64,000 nt of DNA, taken from assembly GCA_037127315.1 (NCBI GenBank), contig JBBBDQ010000400.1:295001-359000 (forward strand), read 5' to 3'. Shown piece after piece: positions 12,829 to 25,556 of this stretch (its first letter is position 1; every line of letters begins with the position of its first letter). The position numbers and the translations under genes were made by a program. This DNA is from Ascarosepion bandense (Eukaryota > Mollusca > Cephalopoda > Sepiida > Sepiidae). The notes beneath the pieces are model-generated. The model saw only the letters and a list, made by a program, of their open reading frames with translations. It was not told where the DNA came from and did not search any database.

Positions 12829-13129
12829 TCATTTTCAATATTTTTTCCTAAAAGCAATGCTGGTAATGCGCAGTTTACAGATATTTTTAAAGAAAAGTAG
12901 TTGTGGAGGGTCATTATCGCGCATTGAAAGTTTACAGAACTTAAGGAGAATTTAAAGTAAAAATGATAGCAATTTTGGCAAATATTCCAACCTAGAGACT
13001 CAAAATTGCTGGCATTTATCGCAGGGACGGTTAAGCGATGTTTTATTGCAAGATCAAAAGACGTGAATTCAAGGCAGAAAATAAATACCCCAAAAGTGAA
13101 AGCCGTAATAGGGATTTATTAATCATAGC
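12829..13129. other. Intron sequence, nothing recognised
   Basis: AT-rich sequence with no repeat family or coding signal that I recognise. Confidence 0.4.
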
Positions 13130-13242
13130 TTAGGTGTGTCACAAGGCTGAAAATATGAAGCTCCCAGTGAGGATCGCACTTGCTACTCAATTGCAATTGA
13201 TCTTGCGAAGAAAGCTTGTTAACCATTGCACTACGTCAGAAT
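13130..13242 (-). repeat. Family B tRNA-like repeat
   Basis: On the minus strand it has a head containing TGGTTAACAAGC and a B-box-like GCGATCCTCACTGGGAG, then a tail with CTTGTGACAC. Related copies are at 20294-20430, 35175-35275, 35358-35486, 35566-35641 and 37975-38065. It is probably a tRNA-derived SINE, decayed. Confidence 0.6.
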
Positions 13243-13604
13243 GCCCAAAATGAAAATAGTAATAAATTAAACAAAATAATGGCGACCATCTATCTTGAAG
13301 AAACAAATTACTACGTGTGTTTTTTTTTGTTTTTTTTTTTTGTTTTTTTTTTAAGCATAAACACTCATTGAGAAAAAGCTTTGCCTACACGTACTAAATA
13401 ACTCTTCGTTATTTGCGAGGTAACTCAGAATAGATAATCACTTTGTTACCGTGTTTGATCCGTAGTACGCGTAGGCCTTACCGTAAACACGACTTTTTGT
13501 AAAATTTTGGACGAATTGAACTTAAAAATAGGCACGACTCGACTAAAAAGTTTTTAGAAGTAACATTTAAATAAAGTTGTCCTATAATAACCACCGAATA
13601 ACTT

Positions 13605-13862
13605 TTTTTAAAATCATATCGCCCCAAGCAAGGCAGTTTACTGCCACTGGTGCGCAGGGGGTTACATAGGAGGAAAGTTATGAGAAAGAGTGACAGATTA
13701 TAGGGGGTGTCAGGAAGTGGGTAAGAGAATGATGGGAATACTGATGAGTGGAGTGGACGGAGAAAGGAGCATAAGAGAGAGGATGCAGGTTAGTGAGATA
13801 GGAGATGACTATTGACTTTACATTTAAATTCTTGGAGATTGTAGCTGTCGGTGAAGCAAGCC
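13605..13862 (-). mobile_element. LINE 3' end (same family as 40906-41548)
   Basis: The reverse complement matches the last part of the LINE: the CAATCTCCAAGAATTTAAAT block, TCACTCC/CTCATAAC, CCTCCTATGTAACCCCCTG, then the shared tail CAGTGGCAGTAAA..GCCTTGCTTGGGG.GATATGATT. No poly(A) distinct from the surrounding A/T runs is visible. It faces a second tail at 14040-14265 in the opposite orientation. Confidence 0.7.
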
Positions 13863-14039
13863 AACGGGAGGGAACAACTATTTACTAAATTTGGCTTAAG
13901 CCTAGAGAAAACCCAAAGAGGATCGAATTCTATAACAAACCCAATTTTTACTGTTCTGAGGCGATGAAATATAAAAGTTTGACGCGAACCTCATATATTG
14001 AAAGTTACCAAAACAAAAACGTACGGGTGGTTATTATTC

Positions 14040-14265
14040 CTTGTTAAAAGTTTGTAGAATCAATAAGATGGAGTTTAAATGTATGGTCAATAGATACCTC
14101 CTAACACACTAACTCGCACCCATTCCCTCCAACGCTCTCCCTACGTACCTCCTAACTCGTCTATCACCATCCCTCTGACATTTCCTATACCCAATCGCTC
14201 TATGTAGCCCCATGCGCTATAGTGGCAGTGGACTGCCTTGCTTGGGGTGATATGATTTAAAAGAT
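14040..14265 (+). mobile_element. LINE 3' end, inverted relative to 13605-13862
   Basis: It ends with TATGTAGCCCCATGCGC, AGTGGCAGTGGACTGCC and TTGCTTGGGGTGATATGATT, the same terminus as the LINE fragments elsewhere. With the previous entry it forms a head-to-head inverted repeat with about 180 bp between. Confidence 0.65.
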
Positions 14266-14928
14266 GGCAATATAGTGGGTATCATTTCTAGGAGGCCTAT
14301 TGCCTTGCGTCGCCTATCGCGACAAGTTCGACCTCCATTCGAACTCCTATGTACGACCCATTGCTAAAGATGACGGAAAAATGGTCAGTTTCCTGAACTG
14401 CTCTAGTAAATACTTAACTGCTCCTGTTATCCTGTCAATACCCAGATCAGGCCGAAAACACAACTCTGCGCGAGGTCTCAATAACTTACAGTCAAATTGA
14501 CTAGATTTAAATCGTAAGTTCTATGCTAATAGTTTCTTTTCCCGCTTGTGGAACCCCGTTCAGGCGCTATGCTTTCCAGTCAAGTCTAATCTTCAAAAAA
14601 TCAAATGCAATGTCAGTCGCTATCCACTGTCTTTCTGATTACTCTTTTATTGTCCCCTCACATAGCAATAAATTTCAAATTAGCAGAGCACGTTCTACGC
14701 GCATACAAAAGCGTATAACTGTCAAATACATTAACTTTTGCCTTAGCAATTCGTACCTGAAGATGATCTTAGATGAGGTTAAAAGTATTTTGGAAAATAA
14801 AAGGAGTGAGAAAAATTACAGCGGCTTTTTTAACGAGTTTAAAACACTAAGAAATTAATCCGTGAATTCGAGAGGGTTAAAAACAAAAATAGACATATGT
14901 CTAGATTATTCAACAAACACGCTTGAAC

Positions 14929-14929
<1 letters not shown>
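14266..14929. other. Intron sequence, nothing firmly recognised
   Basis: Two short open frames (14300-14500, 14523-14858) show no domain. Phrases such as SLIFKKSNAMSVAIHC have no recognisable family signature, so no gene is called. Confidence 0.4.
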
Positions 14930-14977
<48 letters not shown>

Positions 14978-15163
14978 CTTTCTCTCTCTGTTGTAGCTGC
15001 AGCCAACTCTCAGCGGTTGCCATGATTTGAACTTGTGTGTCTTATCCTCATAATTTACTTTCGGTTGTCTGATAAAATCTCGTTGTCAAGATCCAAGAAT
15101 GAAGTTTTCTAATTTATGAAGTGAATTGGATTGCATTCTTTTTCACATCGCATATTCATTTGT

Positions 15164-15212
<49 letters not shown>

Positions 15213-15431
15213 CACCTGAAGACACCACCCATGGTAGAAACCTGGGTAGCGAAATAACTCGTTTAAAAATGGAAAATATTCAAAAGTTCTACAATATAAA
15301 TAACATCGAAAGTTCTACAATATAAATATATCGAACACTTTTTAATACAAATGTGTACCGGTCCAAAATCTATTATGTGTATTGGTCCAATCATCTATTA
15401 TGACCAAAAAACTAAGTATTAAACACTATAT

Positions 15432-15465
<34 letters not shown>

Positions 15466-15544
15466 GTCATCCGCAGACAGCTGTTTCGCTGTATCACAGC
15501 TCATCAGTATGGTTAGACAGCCGTTTGCTTTTTACCCAGGATTG

Positions 15545-15592
<48 letters not shown>

Positions 15593-15600
15593 GTATTGCT
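14930..15600. repeat. (AT)n cluster with embedded repeat fragments
   Basis: AT runs lie at about 14931-14962, 15167-15211, 15435-15463 and 15547-15590. Between them, 15211-15420 matches the right part of the foldback element family seen at 46280-46530 (CATGGTAGAAACCTGGGT..GCGA, AACACTTTTTAATACAA). Also, 15464-15530 is a dispersed copy of the unit found in tandem at 30760-31185 (CTGTTTCGCTGTATCACAGC). Confidence 0.75.
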
Positions 15601-16378
15601 TACGTTTGGACCGATATCATCTCCGGTGTTGTTTTACACAGATCTAAAGCAGAAAACCTTTTTATTGTGTTTAAAACTCTTTGGTTGGCGCATGATACCA
15701 GATGCGACAAATTAGAGGAAGGACAACCAGCGCATCAGCTGAAATGCAATCCGAATAATTCCTAGAATGATAACAATGCTTTAAGTGAAAACTCCAGACA
15801 CCGATATTTTATTTCGTTTTCTTGGAGACGACAATTTGTTTAATGCCACTGTCACGCAGATTATTAACCACGGCAATTAGAATTATTTGATGTTCTCATA
15901 TATCTCATAATTTGTGACGATCACTCCCCAGTTGAATAGCAATCTATAAAGACAAATTCCGTCTGTGCAGTTCCAAGAATCGATACATAATGTATGATCT
16001 TTCCAGACATTCTCTAAAGACCTCTTATCTGTTGTTATGTGTGAATGTTTTCTTCAACTCTTATCAACTTTCAAAGTTTTTCTGGACATACCGGCCCCGA
16101 ATCTTCCACAGCTCCTTGATATATTGATCTCCTAAACTCGGTTGCTCTTAAGGAAAGCCTGGGGAATCAATTTAAAACTCATTAACTTTTTAATCACTCG
16201 GTTAAGCAGTTTTAGAAGTTTACCTCGGGAAAAAGTAAAGCTATGTAACTTTTAGATGAGGTTTCTCGTGTGAACTTGGGGGTATATATCCAACTACTAC
16301 TTCATTTGTTGTCCAAACATTTCCTTTCATTTCTTAATTAAAAGAATGTTCTAAAATTTCTGGAATGTTTCTCCGATG
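15601..16378. other. Intron sequence, nothing recognised
   Basis: Moderately complex AT-rich DNA without an open frame of interest or a repeat that I can match elsewhere in the window. Confidence 0.4.
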
Positions 16379-16670
16379 AGTCAGTTAAGTGCCATACGTG
16401 ATACACGCTTTCGGCGATCATGTCTCAGAAGAGACATGACTGACTGGGCAGAAGATTATCTCGCAGTAGGTGGCCATTGCTTTCTGCGGTAGACTGGTTG
16501 CCGACCAAGGCTATAGAACCCAATCTGTCCTGATATTTAACCCATAACTGGAAGGAAGAGACGGATTAAATACCTTTCCCAAGTAAGTGAATACAATGGA
16601 TTCAACTGGAATTCGAACTCGGCTCCCCGGTTTCTCGTTCCGAGCCGATATTTACTGTATCACAACGCAC
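16379..16670 (-). repeat. Family A tRNA-derived SINE, nearly full length
   Basis: It contains the terminal segment (CAGTTAAGTGCCATACGTGA on the plus strand), the hairpin TGTCTCAGAAGAGACA (changed loop, intact stem), the body blocks and the tRNA-like head ending in GTGCGTTGTGATACAG on the minus strand. The B-box-like element reads GAGTTCGAATTCC. Confidence 0.88.
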
Positions 16671-17809
16671 ACCCGGAATAAGTATAGATCGGCCAAAATT
16701 TTGTAAACAATAGGTTCGTGTGTCCGAACAATGTTGGAGATTATATTTCTATTTAAAAATACTTGTACTTTTAGATATGCATGATATTTCTATTAAAAAA
16801 AAAAATAAAAATAGTTATTATAATATGAACATTAAATAATTATTTGAATATCAGTGTGTGTTTTTTTTCCCCACTTACTTATTAAAAAACGAAAAATAAA
16901 AAAAATAGCCAATGTTAAGAAATGGACGATTTAAACAAACTGGTTCACTCATAAAAAAATAAAATAAGGAATTTTACTTTTTATTTAACTTTTGAGAGGA
17001 ATAATCTTTGTAACTTAGCGTTTTTAGAAACTTTTTTGGGTCACATCACTTGTCAACCAAAATTGTGAAATTAATTTTTATTTTATTTTTTTTATCGATT
17101 TAGGAGTCTTATTTCAATAATTCTTTGTCAAATTGATCTTTAAGTTTTACAGAGGTATTAATTAGTCTTAGTCGTTTTGTGCACGGGAAAAACTATTTTA
17201 TACTTTTTAATTTATTTTTTATTGGGGACGAAATAACGAAGAAACGGACGGATATACACTTTTTATATAGAACAAAAATTTACAAATTAATAAAATTTGA
17301 CTCCGTTAAAATTTTAATGAATAATTATGAACCTCGAATGTTTGTAACATGTACTCCGAAAATATCATATAGTTTAAAAGATGTTTAAATTTAAAAAAAT
17401 AAATTCTAAAAGCTTAAATTCAGAAAATTAAAAGAAAAAAAATATGTCAATAATGTTAGCACTTTTCGAACTTGACATTTGTAAATATAACAACTAAGTG
17501 ACTAAGCCTAAGGCTATTTTTTATTATTTATTTTTTTTTATTTACTTTTTATTTTTATTTAAGGTTTCTGCTGATCCGAAAGGATCTTTTTTTTTTTTTT
17601 TTTGTTTAATGAATATATACGCAGCCGTTTTGTTGAATGAAATTCTAAATTTTTGTTAATTGGCAGGGTAACTTTTAGTTTTATTCAGATCAAGAGCGTT
17701 CATCTTTGTGCCTTTTATCGATCGCCTCAGAAACGATTCGATCTTTTAAGTCTACGGTTTACATTGTCAGGGATACAATTTTACCATTGGAATGCTTTAT
17801 TTTCCTTTA

Positions 17810-17843
<34 letters not shown>

Positions 17844-20087
17844 CCGTCGAGCAAAAAACAACAAATAAATTATAAATTTTAAAAAGTAGACATTAAAAAA
17901 CATTAACAAATCAACTTTTTTTTCCTGACAAATAAACACAAAATTTTCGTGACAAAAAAGTATTTTCTTGTGTCCTAAACGATAAATGTCCGGATTCTGA
18001 TAATTTCCTGAGATATTTATTCTTAACTGAGTTTCTGACAAAAAATAAAGGCTTGTTTTTGTTACATCTTAGAAAAGTGAACTCTACATTAAAATATGTA
18101 TAGCTGTGTCTTCTTTTCTTGTTCATTTAAAAACGTTCCGATTTATTTTTGACACCTGAGATTCGAACACCTATGCCACATTAACTTTTATATACATATT
18201 TTTACCTCGGAGGGGGGGGGGTGGATTTTAAAAGAAACAAGCACCAAAAAAAAGTTAGAAATCTAAGTATGATTGCAGCTGTCAAATGACGCGTTCGGTT
18301 TGACGTTTTCTTGCTCAGACAAGTTTAAGTAAACAAAAGTGAATTTTTCTTTACTAATCTCGTGGAGATATTTTCACGACTGGATTCCACTCTGATTTTT
18401 TTTTTTTATTTATCTCCAAAACACTGATGCAAATTCTTGTTGACGTTTAATTAATTATCAAACTAATTTGCATCACTTAAGTTGCTAATCGCAACTTCCT
18501 CTTGTTTTTAGGCGAAGGCAGATTATTTAAAGTAATACCGAAAAATATATTTTTAATGTGATTTTTTTTTTTTTTTTTTTTAAAGAAACTTTATTTGCAA
18601 CTAAGTATAAGAGGTTTCCGGAGTTAGATTTTACTTATGTTTGAAAATAGTGTTACGGGAAGATATTTTATTTTTATTTTATTTTTTTAAAGTATTTTTG
18701 GTTTAGCCGTTGCTTAAGAAGTGAGGGTTTCCCCGTAGAAATGGCTATCCAACGGATTTAAATATCGAAATCTTTGTTTTATTTGTTATATTTGGTTCTT
18801 TAAATCGAATGTAATATTTGCATCGAGCCCGCCACCTTGATCAACTTTAATATTAATTTCATTATTAATAGGTAAATCCCCCAAAACCCGATCCTGTCTG
18901 ATCATCCTTTTGGCTGGATTATAGTTGATATCCCTTGACTAGTGGACGGGGGCATTGCTGGAGGGTCCATTTAAAACTCTAAGTGTCAAGATCAGCTATG
19001 CCCAAACCGGGGGAAATTTCCAGCTACCAGGGGGGAAATAATTACACTACCTACTAAATAAAAAAAAAATAAAAAAATCTCAGATGAATTTTCTAATGTC
19101 TGAGAGAGAGTTGCAAACAAAAGTCTATTTATTTGTTACTAACCGCTCTCTATGGCTATGCTTAGTTGTTACTAACTGCTCTAGTCTCTATCCACTTTTT
19201 TACTCTTTAAATTTATCAGTATATTTGAAAAATAAATTCGTAGTCTATTTGTTTTAACTGCTCTTTCTCTCATAGACATGAAAGGGGGAAATCTGGATGG
19301 TTGGGTGTAGGGGAAAATGCCAGAAAAAAAGTTTAGGGACCACAGGAACGTCAGTCAGCTACGTGACAAATTTTATGTTTGTATTAAATCTTAATGGTAG
19401 CTGCTACTCGATTTCAAGTAATGCCATCGATTGACTTGTCCTTAAATATGAACAACTCAAAAATATCTTAAGTTCTTTGGGACTAACACCGTCTTGTGAA
19501 AATATGACAACGTTGGACATCTCTTCAGAAGATGTTACAATAGTTACATCGATATTTTGGTGAGCCTCGTAATTCCATTTTATGTGTGTTTTATGCAAAA
19601 CATTAAAAACGTTAACACTCAGCGATACCTATCCTTGAAGCTTTCTATTTTGTTTACCTTTTTTGGTTTTGCACAAAAAGCCTATCCCACTCCCTTAACT
19701 TGGAATACATTAGTCCAAAAAGAAGAACTGGCCTAAAGTCAACAGATTCAAATGAAGTTACAGGTGTTACATCAGATTTTTTTCTTTTTTTACATAACCT
19801 AAAGGTTTTTTTCACTCTGCTATGGAGAACGTATCTTTCTCTTTAGTCTTTTAGTATGAGATTTTTCGAATATTCAGACCGACAGAGGAAAATTAAATAA
19901 ATATACTGTTTACTAAAGAAATGAATAGCTACTAAAAATGACGTTTTAAAATTCGTCAGAAAAATCCATTAATACTTGAGACAATTACTTTGTTTACGTC
20001 TGTATATAAAATTGAGCAAATATGAAAATTTCGAGAACTCTGACGAGAGAAATTTCGTTTACAAACACTATTTTCTCTCTATCTATC

Positions 20088-20088
<1 letters not shown>
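16671..20088. other. Long AT-rich intron stretch, no gene seen
   Basis: Rich in poly(A)/poly(T), for example 17819-17839 and 18562-18580. Short open frames here are Lys/Phe/Ile-rich and show no domain. A family D copy lies at 19860-19950 (+). Around 18890-19040 is a less AT-rich block with GGGGG runs that I cannot classify. Confidence 0.45.

Positions 20089-20124
<36 letters not shown>
20089..20124. repeat. Compound (AT)n(AC)n microsatellite
   Basis: About 20 bp of AT repeat followed directly by (AC)n. Confidence 0.9.
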
Positions 20125-20293
20125 CAGATGTCTGGTGATTTATGCTTTTAAGATAGATAATTTTTTTTAAAATTCCGACACCTTCCTAAATATCTTCACA
20201 AACCCCAACAATAATTTAAACAATCAATTTTTTCTATAACTTTTAAATAATTTAATCTCGACTATCGTAATTTAAGCATAGCTGATTTACTAA

Positions 20294-20430
20294 GCGCCGC
20301 TTAGATGTGGCACAAGGCCAACGGCATGGAGCATTCAGTGAGGATCGAATTCACTACAAATAGTAGTGACTACTAATTTATAATAGGTTTTAGCGAGACA
20401 AACTTGTTAACCATTACACCACGTCCGGTG
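20294..20430 (-). repeat. Family B tRNA-like repeat
   Basis: The minus strand carries GTGGTGTAATGGTTAACAAG (A-box-like) and a B-box-like GAATTCGATCCTCACTGAAT, followed by the GCCTTGTGCCACATCTAAGC tail. It is the best preserved copy with the tail. Confidence 0.68.
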
Positions 20431-20618
20431 CACTCGTAATTTAAGCATAGTTTCAGTTGTGATTTATTATTGGTACGACTCTAATGACACTTCCCACTCC
20501 CACTTTTTCTCAGAGTTTTGGTCAAAATACTGGCATTAATTTTTTGTCTTTTTTTTATTATTTCATTTCATTTTAAACACTTTTGTTAAGATCAAAAAAA
20601 AAAAAAAACGAATAAAAG

Positions 20619-20823
20619 TTTTTTTTTTTTTTTTAATCATATCACTCCGAGCAAGGCGGTAACGCCACTGATGTGCAGGGGGCTACGTAAGAGTGAAAAG
20701 ATTGGAAAAGATAAAGCAGGAAACCACATCCTAAACAGGGAACAAGGGATGAGCATCTTCACCTGTTCAATAGACGTGGGTGGAGTGTGAACCGGGCGAT
20801 AGTTTAGTCTATCTACTCCAATT
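20619..20823 (-). repeat. Family E SINE sharing its 3' tail with the LINE
   Basis: On the minus strand it starts ATTGGAGTAGATAGACTAAA, has a B-box-like CGGTTCACACTCC, then TTTAGGATGTGGTTTCC. It ends in the tail TACGTAGCCCCCTGCACATC...GATATGATT plus poly(A). The sister copy at 62511-62712 starts at the same base, which suggests a true 5' end. The poly(A) marks the 3' end. Confidence 0.75.
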
Positions 20824-22424
20824 AGTCTTGGAGCACTAATTCGAAATTACTTTTACACGTTTAGAGAAAATATTTATTTAAAGATCTTAATGACACGAAA
20901 GTGCCCGCGCAACTTTAGGTCATCTTGTTCTTTTGTTCACCATCATTATAAACTAAAAAGTGAAGCCGGTTTACAAATGAGGTGTTTTTTTTGTGTGTGG
21001 GGGGGGGGGGCGGTTGTTTGTCATGGATAAAATTAAAATGAACAAATGCCCTAAATGTAATCAGTGTTCTATCTATCTAATATGTATAAAATAAACTGTA
21101 TGTCGTTGAGGAAATGGAATTGTCTTGTTAACACGTATTTATCACCTGATTTGTCAGTAAATTTAATTGGTGTACTATTGTGACAATACTATATTGAAAA
21201 CGTCCTAGCTACTTTCCTCTAACACTTCAGCAGACATTATTGTGTGCCATTTGTATGCTATTCTCAATAGTGCAGTAAGGGTCAAGTATTTTAGTCAAGT
21301 CTTAAAACGTTTGCGTGTCGCTACTGACTTTAGTTTGATCGCTCTCTACCACAAATAGGGAATTACTCAGTCTTTCTTTATTTTGCTTACATATTTTTGG
21401 ATTTGTAATAAAATAATTGAGCATTTAAAGCCATCAAGACTGTATTTTGGCTTAATTGTTAGTATCTATTTTTAACTGGAAAGTGACGGTTTTGACAGGG
21501 ATGCGACCAACCAGTTAAATTTTAATTTGGTTTAAATGAAGAAGGAAGCAACTGGTAGTCTTAATGATCTGTAGTCACACATACAATATTAATGTGTTAA
21601 GTTTAAGATGAGACCCTTTTTTAAAAGGGGTGTGATTTTTACTAGATCTACCATGATTTCCCAATCTCAAACTAGAACAGCTTTCATTTCAATGTTAATT
21701 ATAGTTTTGTTAGTCTTGTTTAACGGCATATCAACCCCTTTTACGAACATTTTCTCAAAATAATTCATCAGACGATGACATTTTATTTCCTTTATGGTAG
21801 TAAGATTTTTGGCGATTAGCTTATTCGCTTTCCGTCGTTGGGCGTCTTGGGGGTAAAAAAAAAAGTCACTTTATAACGGTTGTCAAAGCTTCTCGGTCTT
21901 TTTGTCTAAGATCATGCTAGGGTCTTAACTGTGTAAATGAGTTTGAGATACGAATGTGAGAGTGATGGATGCAGGCGTTGTGGTGATCGAGATACTGTCA
22001 GAATGAATGGATTAGCGGAAGAGACTAGCTAGGTTTAGAATAAGACTAGAGAAGACCAAACCATATCCCATTCCCCTTTTAGCCCTTGTGGCATATTTGT
22101 ATCTTTTTATTGCAATAAATATTAAGATCAAAGTGTAGTATCTGTTTTCTCCCCGCTTCTATCTTCTCTTCTTTCTTTCATGTTCTCACTGTAACCAAAC
22201 TGTATAGAAAGAGTGAGTAACTATCAAAATGAATATACTATTAATGGCTGGGCAAAACGGTCGTGCGAACTAGCGAAAAGAGGAACGAGCAGAATTATAA
22301 TAGGATAATGTATAATTATATATAAAATCTTTAACATGTATGAATCTCTTTAATTCTGAAGTTATTACTTTGCTGAGGTAGCGGGGCATGTTTCGTCGAA
22401 GAACTAATACTGAGATTGTTGTTG
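20824..22424. other. Intron sequence, nothing recognised
   Basis: AT-rich DNA with a GGGG run at 20999-21010. I see no coding region and no repeat shared with the rest of the window. Confidence 0.4.
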
Positions 22425-22800
22425 GGATTGAAGACTGGAATCTGTAATGTGATCAATCCCGACTTGGCAGTCACTTTCTCACCGGTGCAATTTGGCTTCC
22501 CTGTGTCTCTTCTACAAATTCCTTCACGGATTCTGCTCCGATGAACTTAGCGCCCTGGTGCCCCCTATATATGAATTTACTCGAGCCACAAGATTAGCAA
22601 CTAGATCCCACCCTTTTACTGTGAAATCAATAAAATGTAAATGCAAATTCTACTCTAACAGCTTCTTTGCTCGCACTACCCGCTTGTAGAATTCCTATAA
22701 CCCGTCACTTTTTCTCATAACTTTCCTCCTATGTAACCCCCTGCAAAACAGTAACTGTAAAATGCCTTGCTTGGGGCTATATGATTATAAAAAAAACGGT
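22425..22800 (+). pseudogene. LINE ORF2 C-terminus and 3' tail, truncated
   Basis: Frames encode CNVINPDL, then ASLCLFYKFLHGFCSDELSA and a TRATRLATRSHPFTV segment, and NSFFARTTRL. These are typical of the C-terminal end of non-LTR retrotransposon reverse transcriptase proteins (Jockey/CR1-like group). A stop follows ARTTRL, where WNSLP is expected. The copy ends with the shared LINE tail (ATGTAACCCCCTGCA..., GCCTTGCTTGGGG). It is 5' truncated and dead. Confidence 0.82.
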
Positions 22801-24714
22801 CTTTCATACTCGTAGATCAGTTTTAGGATTTTCATTTTTGTTCAATATAAAATAGTTTTAACATGAAGATTGAAAAAATTGTGAAGACTCTCAATAGACA
22901 TAAACGCGCATGTAATATTTTAGATAGTCTATCTGTAAAAAGGGTCATTTTGAACAGAGACGAAAGGAAAACTTAGTAGAGACGTTTCGTCCACCTGAGG
23001 ATATTTTTCAGTGTGAGTTTTCTTGTTTGTTTGTTTTTTTTTTTTTGTTTTTTTTTATGAATATATGTAAAGATCTTGCTTTTTATTTCCTGGTGAGTTT
23101 TTTTTTTTTCTCGTTTTAATATTTTCGTTTCTTTAATAGTGGCTGACGTTTTTTTTTTTTCTGGTTTCATCGGAGTAATAAAATCCTTTTCGTCTTCTAT
23201 GCACGCATCATTTTTCTATGGCACTTATTTTTATGCTCTTTTTGCAAATTCGTTTTAGTCATTAGAAAATGTTATAGAAGACAAATTGGTAAACATTGAT
23301 TCTTTAGGTATGAGATTATTGTCAAATCTCAATACAGCCATTTGACATTGCTTTGGGATATAAGTTCCTATTCTCGGATTTTAAATTTTTACAAAATAAA
23401 TCGATGAAAAAAAAAAGTATACATTTTTTTTTTTTAAGCGCAAAGCAGTCTTTCAACAAAAGTGCTGATTTTCAAATAATTAAAATCGTCTTTTAACTCT
23501 GACAGTAAATAGACGACGTGTGTATATTGTAATTTTGTTATTACAATGGTTTATAAAAGCATAATATCACTATACAAAAATGTTCATGTTTCAAAACAAA
23601 ACTGTTCCTCTTCAGGTGATCAAAATATATGGTGAAAATGATTTATTTTTAATATATAAGATGAATTCATGTTTATTTTTAAAAAAATTAGAGTAATAGT
23701 TGGAGAAAAAGTTTTAGATGTGTCAATATTGTTCTATCAAAATCAAGAATTATGTAACCGTGAAGATATGTGTGTATGTGTATACCTTTATACTATAAAC
23801 ATTTTAAGCTCCTACCACAAAATATTTCAAGTTTTTTTTTTAATCTACCGTATCTAGTGACAGCTTTAAAAAAAAAAAAAAGAACTTCTCGTGATATAAG
23901 AGCTAAAAGTAATTTTTTTATAATCTTGTATTGTCAATGAAGTTGTTGTTTTCATTGTTATTATAAGATTTTTTTTTTGTGTGTTTCTATAAAAAGGAAG
24001 GAAGGAAGACTATGATAAAATGAAATAATCTTAAATTTAAGGTAGGCTGTTTTTTACTGAAAGTCATCTCTCAATCCAACTCCAGATAAAACAGAATCTT
24101 CATGCAACGAGCGGACACAATCATATTTCCTGAAACCTTTTTGCTTCGATTTTTCTCAGTGTCGTTTAATTTCGTTTCTAAACGAGTTTCGTTTTTAATC
24201 TGCAAATCTTAAAACTACAAAAGCAGAGAAAAGCTGACAGTCAACCATTTCAGATAAATCGAGACATAACTGAAAATAATCAGGATTAACGCTGTCTGTT
24301 TTATTGCAAATAGAAACGTAGTTTGCGGTCACAAATCCCAAACAAATTTCAACATTAAAAAAAAAAATATCTTTTCAAAATTTTAATGACTCGGTTAAAA
24401 AAAAAAGAATGAGAAAAAAAACATGACGTACGTACAATTCTTTCTGCCGTTGTAAATATAAATCCATGCCTTTAGGTTTTGAATTACGATTTCTAACGAA
24501 CAACTAATTAAATCTTGATGCTTTAAGTCATAAAATCCATAAGCGAAACCTTAGAATCTCTCATCACGAAAGTACCTGTTAGGTGCTTACCTTAGAAAAA
24601 TGGTTCTAAAGCTAATTCTGTAGTGAGTTCGATCTTTACTGCTGGCTCAACCGTACGAAGCTAAATGTTGCTGTTTGAATTTTTAATCTGGGCGTATCAT
24701 TGCGATTGAGTTAC
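22801..24714. other. Intron sequence with a possible family B remnant
   Basis: AT-rich DNA with several poly(T) runs. At about 24575-24665 a B-box-like GAGTTCGATCTTTACTG suggests a decayed family B copy. GACGTTTCGTCCACCTGAGG near 22980 resembles a short core found in other repeats. No gene is visible. Confidence 0.4.
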
Positions 24715-25017
24715 AGTCAGTTAAGTGCCATACGTGAAACACGTTTGGGCGATCATGTCTCGAAAGAGACATGACTGACTGGGCAGAAGGTTATCTCGTA
24801 GTAGGTTGCCATTGCTTTCTGCGGTAGACTGGTTGCTAGCCAAGGCTGTAGAACCCAATCTGTCCTGTTATTTAACCCATAATTGGAAGGAAGAGGCGGA
24901 TTAATACGTTTCTCAAGGGTATTTGCGCGTAAGTGAATGCAATGAATTCAACTGGAATTCGAACTCGGCTGGCCGATTTCTCGTTCCGAGCCGATAGCCA
25001 CTGCACTACAACGCGCA
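24715..25017 (-). repeat. Family A tRNA-derived SINE, full length
   Basis: All parts are present on the minus strand: the tRNA-like head (ATGCGCGTTGTAGTGCAG), a B-box-like GAGTTCGAATTCC, the TACGCGCAAATACCCTTGAG block, the TTCTACAGCCTTGGCTAGCA block, the perfect hairpin CATGTCTCTTTCGAGACATG and the ACTGACTG end. Confidence 0.9.
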
Positions 25018-25316
25018 TAACATTGCCATAAAATTGCAAGCTTGCCGTAGAGGTCTGAAGACGGACAGCTGGAAAATGTTAATAACTTAAAGTTGATAAT
25101 TCTGAGCGTTGTGCAGACAGTGAGTTCAGTGCTTATCTAGAAACTTTTTACGCTACTAGAATCTTTTTTTAATTTTGCAGCGCATAAATCCTCGCAGTAT
25201 TGTTGAAGTTATCGCTATTTTTATTATTTTTTTTTCTCGAGAGTTATAAATTCTGTTTCGCTCAATTTTGCAAAACAATCGATTAAATTTTAATAAACTG
25301 ATTTGTTTTGAAAAAT

Positions 25317-25524
25317 CGGTCAGTTAAGTATTATATATGATACACGCTTGGGCGATCATGTCTTGAAGGAGACATGACTGACTAGGCAAAAGATTTTCCC
25401 GCATTACTTTCTGTGGTAGACAGTTTGCCAACCAAAGCTATAGAACACAATCTGTCCTATTATTTGACCCATAGCTGAAGGGAGGAGACGGATTAATACC
25501 TTTCCCAAGAATATTTGGGCGTAA
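25317..25524 (-). repeat. Family A SINE, 5' truncated
   Basis: It has body and tail only, with the tRNA-like head missing. The hairpin reads CATGTCTCCTTCAAGACATG, where one stem pair has become a wobble pair. It lies head-to-head with the next copy across about 32 bp. Confidence 0.85.
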
Positions 25525-25556
25525 CCTACTTAACGGTTTTTACGCATCTTAATGGA

